DNA of 18,792 nt from Spirochaetota bacterium (lineage in GTDB: Bacteria; Spirochaetota; UBA12135; COTS27; JAFLEE01), in the NCBI GenBank assembly GCA_017302015.1, contig JAFLEE010000095.1, forward strand, positions 1 to 18,792, read 5' to 3'. A program made the translations under genes and the position numbers. Position 1 is the first letter of the stretch. Every line of letters starts with the position of its first letter. Under the pieces are notes generated by a model. The model saw nothing but the letters and a program-made list of their open reading frames with translations, had not been told where the DNA came from and ran no database searches. Of this stretch, positions 13,833 through 18,792 are shown in pieces.

Positions 13833-15338
13833 ATGAGATTCGCCATCATCCGAGCCACGCTGAGCCTGCGTTTTCTCAAGTTCCCCGCCCGCATCACGAT
13901 CCTCTCCCTGCTCTTCCTGGTGCCCCTCGCGCTCCTTTCCGCGGCGTACTGGCGGGCGGCCCCCCTGGCGGGCCTCCATGCATGGCCCACCCTCCTCGCC
14001 GTCTCCTTGGCTCTGGTCCCGGCGCTCCTCCTCGCCTTGGGCATCTCCACCTCCATCACCCGGGGGGTCGACAAGATCCGCAGCCATTTCCGGGATTTCC
14101 ACGAGGGAAATTTCGACCAGGCCATCCTCCCCCGGGGGCAGGACGAGGTCGGCGAACTCTTGGGGGCCATGGGCGAATTGCAGGAGGAATTGGGCGACTC
14201 CCTCGCCGCGCTCCAAAACGGCGTCGAATCGAGCAAAGAGAAGGCCCTGGAACTCGAGAACCAGATCCGCCTAAGCAGCGAGCGCATGAAGGAGACCCTC
14301 GCCAGCACCGACGTGATCATGGCGGTGGCCGCCGGCGACCTCGCCCGCATCCACGGCGTCAACGGGCGCGCCCGCGAGCAGAAAGAGGCCACCGTGCTCG
14401 TGACGACCACGGTCAATAAGGAACTCGACCGCCTGCGCCACCTCCAGGAACTCATGAACCGCCAGGCCGGGCAGATCTCCCAGATGGCCGCGACCACCGA
14501 GCAGATGAACACCGCCGTCCAGGGCATCCAGGCCCTCATCGAGGGCGCCAAGGCGGTGACCCGGGTGCTGGCCTCCACCACGACCTCCGCCCGCGCCCGC
14601 ATGGACGAGACCTCCAGCGACCTCACCCGCGCCCTGGGCAGCCTCACCGGCCTGCGCGAGTTCGCCAACCTCATCGTGCACATCGCCAGCCAAACCAAGC
14701 TGCTCTCGATGAACGCCTCCATCGAAGCGGCCCGGGCCGGGATGGCGGGCAAGGGCTTCGCCGTGGTCGCCCGCGAGATCCGCACCCTCTCCGACCTCTC
14801 CAACGCCCAGGCCGAGAAGGCGCGCGCCGTCATCTCCCAGATCGAAGAGGCCGTGGGTAACGCCAACGGGAGCGCCCAGACCCTCGAGGTCGGCTTTAGG
14901 TCCCTGTCGACCGAATCCGAGCGCCTGGTGGGGGCCATGGAATCCGTGGGCGAGGCGAGCCTCGAGCACGCCCGGGGCTCCGCCGACATGGTGCAGGCCA
15001 TCGGGGCCATCTCCACCCAAACAGACGAGATCATCCGCGACTACCAAATCCTCTCCAAATCGCTGCGCACCACCGCGGTGAGCATGAAAGACATCCTCCA
15101 CACCACCGGGCAGACCCTCACGGCGGCAGAGGCCCTGAAGTCGAGTTCGGAAGAGACGGGGCGCGCCCTCGAGGATGTGCGGGCCCGCACCCTCTCCCTC
15201 GGCGAGGCCCTCGAGACCGTCGACCGCCTCGCCCAGGAGAGCGTGCGCCGCATCGATACCCTCGATCAGGACGCCCGCCACTACCGCGTCTCCTCCCAGG
15301 GGATGGACCGCATCCTCCAAGTGAAGCGGCCGGCCTGA
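13833..15338 (+). CDS. Chemoreceptor-like protein with minimal extracytoplasmic domain
   Basis: This 501-residue protein has two close membrane helices (about 20-43 and 50-73) separated by only a few residues, then a HAMP-like region with HEGNF and RGQDEVGELLGAMGEL (to about 120). A long coiled coil follows with a recognisable MCP signalling tip (about 280-320: [34 protein letters not shown]). There is no room for a periplasmic ligand domain, so any stimulus must be membrane-borne or cytoplasmic. Two tip positions depart from consensus: K in place of N in QTN, and M in place of E after AARAG. AGGA lies about seven bases before the ATG. It follows the fliJ-flbB genes on the same strand after 118 bp and could be cotranscribed or separate. 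It may signal through CheA or act as a structural or dominant variant receptor. Confidence 0.9.
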   Translation: MRFAIIRATLSLRFLKFPARITILSLLFLVPLALLSAAYWRAAPLAGLHAWPTLLAVSLALVPALLLALGISTSITRGVDKIRSHFRDFHEGNFDQAILPRGQDEVGELLGAMGELQEELGDSLAALQNGVESSKEKALELENQIRLSSERMKETLASTDVIMAVAAGDLARIHGVNGRAREQKEATVLVTTTVNKELDRLRHLQELMNRQAGQISQMAATTEQMNTAVQGIQALIEGAKAVTRVLASTTTSARARMDETSSDLTRALGSLTGLREFANLIVHIASQTKLLSMNASIEAARAGMAGKGFAVVAREIRTLSDLSNAQAEKARAVISQIEEAVGNANGSAQTLEVGFRSLSTESERLVGAMESVGEASLEHARGSADMVQAIGAISTQTDEIIRDYQILSKSLRTTAVSMKDILHTTGQTLTAAEALKSSSEETGRALEDVRARTLSLGEALETVDRLAQESVRRIDTLDQDARHYRVSSQGMDRILQVKRPA

Positions 15339-15346
15339 GGCCGCCG

Positions 15347-16027
15347 TCAGCCCGAAAGCGCCTTGCCCATCACCCGCATGAGGGCCTCCCGGTCCAGCGG
15401 GATGGGGATGGCCTCGCGGCCCGCCAATTGGGCCAGGCGATCGGGGGCGATGGGCATACCCTTGGGCGCGAGGCCGAAGATGCGGATGCCCACCTTGGCG
15501 GAGAGCATCTTATCCATCACGAAGAGCGAGCCGTTCTCCGGCAGGCCGAGGCTCAGGATGACCACGTCGATATGGGCGCGGTTGGAGAGGAAGAAATCGA
15601 GGGCCGCGTCGGCGTTGCGGGCGAGACCGAGGATCTCGAAGTGCTCCCGGGCGATCTCCTGCTTGATGGCCTTGAGGTTCTCGAAATCGGCGTCGACCAT
15701 GAAGACGCGGTAGGGCGTGCCATCGGCCTTCTTGCCGATGGGCCGGGGCAGGTGGCGTAGGAGTTCCACCCGGCTCATGCCGGCCATGAGCCGCGTCACC
15801 TCGCGCTTCTCCTCTTCGGTGAGCCCCAGGGTCAGGATCACGGCCGCATCGCCGGAATAATTGCGCTTCAAGGTCATGAAGATGATGCTCAGGCTGGAAT
15901 ACACCATGGGGGGCTTGGGCACGTAGCGCCCGCCCTGGGTGGGGATCATCTCGGCGAATTGGAACGAGGGGTTCTGGTACTTCATCCACCGGATGATGTA
16001 GAAGAGTCTTTTTCCTGGGTCGGCCAT
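15347..16027 (-). CDS. Degenerate receiver-domain protein (pseudo-response regulator)
   Basis: This 226-residue protein has an uncharacterised N-terminal domain (1-95, with RLFYIIRWMKYQNPSFQFAE and KRNYSGDAAVILTLGLTEEE) and a C-terminal CheY-like fold (about 106-222). In the fold the core strands VFMVDADFEN and IDVVILSLGLPENGS align well with receivers. The phospho-acceptor aspartate is replaced by S159, one of the acidic pair is A113, and the C-terminal KP is missing (IPIPLDRE). It therefore probably works without phosphorylation, as a protein-interaction module. A TTG at 16066 would add 13 basic residues; I prefer the ATG at 16027 as neither has a clear ribosome binding site. It lies 54 bp downstream of the phosphatase gene on the same strand, so they are probably cotranscribed. 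Confidence 0.82.
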   Translation of the reverse strand: MADPGKRLFYIIRWMKYQNPSFQFAEMIPTQGGRYVPKPPMVYSSLSIIFMTLKRNYSGDAAVILTLGLTEEEKREVTRLMAGMSRVELLRHLPRPIGKKADGTPYRVFMVDADFENLKAIKQEIAREHFEILGLARNADAALDFFLSNRAHIDVVILSLGLPENGSLFVMDKMLSAKVGIRIFGLAPKGMPIAPDRLAQLAGREAIPIPLDREALMRVMGKALSG

Positions 16028-16081
16028 GGGAGGGGGGATTCTACTACGGCGGGCGGGGGCGTTCAAACGCGCGGCGCGGCG

Positions 16082-17110
16082 CTACCCGGCGGGGTCCTGG
16101 GCGGGTTCGACGTTTTCGGCGAGGGGCGCTTGCTCTTCCGCCTCGTCCCAGGCAAGCGCCGCCCCCTCCACGGGCTGGGGTTCCTCTTGGATATATCCGC
16201 CCTCGAACCCCGCCTCTTCCGCCAGCGCCTCGGCAGGCCCTTCTTCCCAGGCAACGCCCTCGGCCGCGGGGTCCTGGTCCCAAGCGGGCTGGGCTTCCAA
16301 GGCAGGATCTTGTTCCCAACTCGCGGCTGTTCCCTCGAAGGCGGCTTCGCCCGGGATCGGAGCTTCTTCCGGTTGAAGTTCCCCTTCCACGGCCTCCGCC
16401 CCGCCGATGGGGGCCCACTCGCCTTCGGCCGGCCCCCCTTCCTCCGCCAAGGTGCCGGTTTCGGCGAAGTTCGCTTCCGCGACGGCCCAGGCTTCGCCGG
16501 CGTCCTGCGCGGTGTTCTCGACGGGGGATTCGGCCTGCGCGAAATCCGCGTCCAAGGGCGCAGCTTCGACCGCCGCCGAGTCTTCCCAGGCGGCTTCATC
16601 CTGCGAGGCAGAAGGCTCGGCTGCGTATGTTTGGCCGTCGCCGTCGACCGCCGCGGATTCGGTATCCTGGGCGAGACCCTGGGTGTCCTCCGCGGTGCCC
16701 CAGTCTTCCACGGTTTCCGCGGGCGTTTCAGGGCCCGCCGCGACAGGCTCCGAATCATCGCCGTCGCTTAATCCCTCAATTTCTTCGGCCGCCCCGGCGC
16801 TTTCGAAATCCGGTGGCTCCCCGGCTTCCACTTCCAGGAGCGGAGGTCTTTCTTCGGATGGGCTTTTTTTTTTCGCCACCGACGCCGCAGGGACGACCCT
16901 CTGGGCCTCCATCGGCCGGGGGGGCTCCGATGCGGCCTCTTCCTTCTCGGGCGCCACCGGGGCCGCCGCGGCCTCCGCCGGTTCGATCTGATCCTCCGTG
17001 GGAGAGGCGGCGGGAACGGCGGTCTCCGGGGGGGCTTCTACGGCGGGAGGGGCGTGCTCGGCCCTGGCCTTGGCCGCCCGGTTGGAAGCTTCCGGCGTGG
17101 CCAGGGTGGC
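16082..17110 (-). other. Region encoding an acidic, Trp-spotted disordered tail
   Basis: About 340 C-terminal residues of the phosphatase are dominated by Ala, Glu, Pro and Asp, with few hydrophobics. Near the end (16140-16320) short acidic units around tryptophan recur: WEQDP, WDQDP, WEEGP and WDEAE. No fold is recognisable. Repeated acidic-aromatic motifs often serve as docking sites, but the partner is unknown. Confidence 0.7.
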
Positions 17111-18792
17111 GGTGACGCCCACGTGGATGGAGGTGCTGGCGATGCGCCGTTCGGCGTAGCGTTGGCGCTGGGCGGCGGTGACCAATTTCAGCTTCTTCAG
17201 TTCCTTCCCCAGCACGTTCTCGCTGAGGATCTCGAACCCGTAGGCCGCGGTATTGAGCTCCTTCAGGATGCGCGCGGGGCCGAAATCGGGGTGCGTGCGG
17301 ATGATCGTCACGATCTTCTGGGATTGCTCGATGGAGGCGTGGGAGAGCCCCCCCACCGCCTCGGGCTTCAGGGCCTCGAGCCCCTCCGCCTTCACGGCCC
17401 TGTTGATCTCGTCGAAATCGGCGGCCTCGATGCCGCACGCGGCCAGGGCCTCCGCCCGGGCGGTCCCCGCCTTCAGCAGGTCGTAGAGCCGCACGATATT
17501 CCCGTAGCGGATCTCCTCTTCCGTCGGCTTGGCCTTCACGACGATGTAGGTGATGTCGTCGGACTGGGGATAGCCGGCGGTGAAATCCTCGATGTCCTTA
17601 TCCAGGAGGTTGCAGAACTCGGTGGTGGAGCGCTCGTGGTTGCGCTTGATGAACTCCACCAGGCGGGCCTCCCCGTATTCCTTGCGCTGGGGGTTCATCG
17701 CCTCGGTGATGCCGTCCGTGTACATGAAGATGAGGTCGTCGCTCTGGATGGTGATCGTCTCGGAGGTGATCATCTTCTTGAAGAAGCCGTCCTCCACCGA
17801 GAGGCCGATGGCGATGCCCTTCGGGTTGAGGAAATAGACGGCCTTCTCCGAGCCCCGGTAGAGGATCATGGGGTTGTGGCCGGCGGAGGAATAGCTGATG
17901 GTGCGCTTCTCGCTGTCGAGCACCGCGTAGAAGACGGTGATGTACATCCCCTTCTTGATGTCCTTGCGGATGAGGTTGTCGACCTTGGTGAGGACGTCCG
18001 AGGCGCGGCGGATTTCGCGGGATTCGCTTCGCATCGCCATGCGCGCGATGGCCATGATGAAGGCCGCCCCGATGCCCTTCCCCGACACGTCGCCCACGAC
18101 GATGCCCATGAGGTTCTCGCCGACCTCGAAGAAATCGTAGTAGTCGCCGCCCATCTCCAGGGCGCTGCGGTAGCGCCCGTCGAGCTCGAAGCCCTTGGTG
18201 GTGGGGATGACCCGCGGCAGGATCGTGTTCTGGATGTCCTTCGCGAGCTGCATCTCGCGCTTGATGCGCGTCTGGTCGGTGAGTTGGACCTCGGCGTCCT
18301 TCAGGCGGCCGGTCATCTTGGAGAGGGCCTGCTCGATGGCCTCGAACTCCGCCACGCGGATGTTCTTGAGCTTCTCCATGCTGTAGTCGAGGGTGCCGAT
18401 CTGCGAGATCGCCTCCGCGAAATTCTTGATCGGGCTGACGAAGGCGTTGCCCATGTAGAGGAGGAAGAGCACCACCACCAGGAAAAGGGAGACGACGAGG
18501 ATGCGCGTCTGCCAGCGGCTGCGGCTCTCCTCCTTCGCGGACTCCAGGCTGTTCTTGGCGATGCCCAGGCGTACCGAGCCGAGGACGCGCTCCCCCGCCT
18601 GGATGGGGATGCTGAAATTGTAGACGAGCTCCTCCCGCCCACCGGGCGGGCGCAGGCGGGTGACGAGATAGGGCGCCCCGGCCGCCCGGTCGCGGCGCAC
18701 CACCTCGGCGGGGGGGGGGCTCCTCCCAGGGCAGGAACACCCGCTCGGGGTCGGTGTGGGCGAGGGTGAGGGCGTTGGTGTCGACGAGGGCC
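16082..18792 (-). CDS. Membrane PP2C/SpoIIE-type phosphatase with putative winged-helix-like segment and acidic tail (partial, frameshifted)
   Basis: The gene starts beyond the right edge. Numbering the 873 residues from the GTG at 18703: an extracytoplasmic sensor remnant (to about 60), a membrane helix (about 68-84), a HAMP linker (to about 135) and a PP2C/SpoIIE (RsbU-like) serine phosphatase (150-380) with EMGGDYYD, GDVSGKG and DDITY carrying the metal-binding aspartates. Residues 382-440 are helical. At 450-510 lies a segment resembling transposase/integrase-type winged helices (THPDFGPARILKELN). From about 530 to the end the protein is Ala/Pro/Glu-rich and probably disordered. RsbU-type enzymes activate partner-switching pathways by dephosphorylating an anti-anti-sigma factor; none is encoded here. 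Coding evidence from 18720 to 18792 is in another frame (ALVDTNALTLAHTDPERVF), separated by a ten-base C run. Confidence 0.88.
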   Translation of the reverse strand, partial: PSSTPTPSPSPTPTPSGCSCPGRSPPPAEVVRRDRAAGAPYLVTRLRPPGGREELVYNFSIPIQAGERVLGSVRLGIAKNSLESAKEESRSRWQTRILVVSLFLVVVLFLLYMGNAFVSPIKNFAEAISQIGTLDYSMEKLKNIRVAEFEAIEQALSKMTGRLKDAEVQLTDQTRIKREMQLAKDIQNTILPRVIPTTKGFELDGRYRSALEMGGDYYDFFEVGENLMGIVVGDVSGKGIGAAFIMAIARMAMRSESREIRRASDVLTKVDNLIRKDIKKGMYITVFYAVLDSEKRTISYSSAGHNPMILYRGSEKAVYFLNPKGIAIGLSVEDGFFKKMITSETITIQSDDLIFMYTDGITEAMNPQRKEYGEARLVEFIKRNHERSTTEFCNLLDKDIEDFTAGYPQSDDITYIVVKAKPTEEEIRYGNIVRLYDLLKAGTARAEALAACGIEAADFDEINRAVKAEGLEALKPEAVGGLSHASIEQSQKIVTIIRTHPDFGPARILKELNTAAYGFEILSENVLGKELKKLKLVTAAQRQRYAERRIASTSIHVGVTATLATPEASNRAAKARAEHAPPAVEAPPETAVPAASPTEDQIEPAEAAAAPVAPEKEEAASEPPRPMEAQRVVPAASVAKKKSPSEERPPLLEVEAGEPPDFESAGAAEEIEGLSDGDDSEPVAAGPETPAETVEDWGTAEDTQGLAQDTESAAVDGDGQTYAAEPSASQDEAAWEDSAAVEAAPLDADFAQAESPVENTAQDAGEAWAVAEANFAETGTLAEEGGPAEGEWAPIGGAEAVEGELQPEEAPIPGEAAFEGTAASWEQDPALEAQPAWDQDPAAEGVAWEEGPAEALAEEAGFEGGYIQEEPQPVEGAALAWDEAEEQAPLAENVEPAQDPAG
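16864..16873 (-). repeat. A10 homopolymer in the phosphatase coding strand
   Basis: Ten consecutive A on the coding (minus) strand encode Lys-Lys-Lys plus the first base of the next codon. The frame continues intact after it. Runs of this length are known sites of transcriptional slippage; here it lies at the start of the disordered tail. Confidence 0.85.
18710..18719 (-). repeat. C10 homopolymer at a frame break in the phosphatase gene
   Basis: Ten consecutive C on the coding (minus) strand separate two well-formed coding frames. Nine C would join PWEEPPP to AEVVRRDRAAG in one continuous reading frame. The cause may be a sequencing or assembly error, or slipped-strand phase variation. Confidence 0.85.

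Noticed and set aside
13828-13845. A sigma54-like GG-N10-GC match (TTGGCATGAGATTCGCCA) at the second chemoreceptor
   Set aside because: It overlaps the start codon, so the transcript would begin inside the gene. The -12 half is also poor.
13118-15034. A 638-codon minus-strand frame opposite flbB and the second chemoreceptor
   Set aside because: It spans two well-supported genes and their spacer, and its Ser/Arg-rich translation is a typical shadow of coiled-coil genes.
15331-15343. CGGCC-TGA-GGCCG hairpin between the convergent receptor and pseudo-receiver genes
   Set aside because: Only five base pairs with a three-base loop over a stop codon and no T run. This is too common in GC-rich DNA to call a terminator.
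17054-18769. A long open plus-strand frame opposite the phosphatase
   Set aside because: Its composition mirrors the sense gene (Val, Leu, Asp, His rich) with no recognisable fold; the sense strand has clear PP2C motifs.

Overview
The window is a high-GC bacterial chromosome segment (about two thirds G+C by eye) from a flagellated, chemotactic Gram-negative-type organism. The best lineage clue is the gene at 13124-13714. It looks like the spirochaete periplasmic flagellar collar protein FlbB and sits just downstream of a FliJ-like gene, so an uncultured high-GC Spirochaetota member is my leading guess. FlbB is distantly related to MotE, so this is not certain. I see no rRNA, tRNA, CRISPR array, insertion sequence, attachment site or origin.

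Region 1 (64-7100, minus strand) is a signalling block. A chemoreceptor and CheW form one tight unit (5385-7100 and 4883-5383). A periplasmic family-3 solute-binding protein, a multidomain histidine kinase and an NtrC-type sigma54 activator form a second (3900-4682, 1452-3857, 64-1455). The chemoreceptor is preceded by an almost perfect sigma54 promoter (7189-7205). The second unit has its own sigma70-like promoter. The simplest model is that the binding protein and kinase detect a solute, the regulator is phosphorylated, and it switches on the chemoreceptor-CheW pair.

Region 2 (7101-7374) is an AT-rich divergent control region. It holds that sigma54 promoter, inverted and direct repeats, a sigma70 promoter for the rightward genes, and a dyad operator.

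Region 3 (7375-11888) is a small metabolic block. Rightward genes are an XRE-cupin regulator, a DMT-type permease and a PHP-domain phosphoesterase. Leftward genes are a sugar-phosphate isomerase/epimerase-like TIM barrel and a Gfo/Idh/MocA dehydrogenase. The dehydrogenase has a near-consensus sigma70 promoter with a perfect 14-bp palindrome over its predicted start point, pointing to control by a repressor not encoded here. The 203 bp at 10576-10778 hold a clear ribosome binding site for the isomerase but no gene and no promoter I can recognise.

Region 4 (12059-15338, plus strand) carries fliJ, a lytic transglycosylase without a Sec signal peptide and flbB, tightly spaced, then a second chemoreceptor-like protein almost without an extracytoplasmic sensor.

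Region 5 (15347-18792, minus strand) holds a degenerate receiver-domain protein lacking the phospho-acceptor aspartate. Upstream of it is a membrane PP2C/SpoIIE-type phosphatase with a HAMP linker, a putative winged-helix-like segment and a long acidic tail. The phosphatase gene runs off the right edge and is thrown out of frame there by a run of ten C on its coding strand. Whether that is an error or a phase-variation switch is the main open question at that end.
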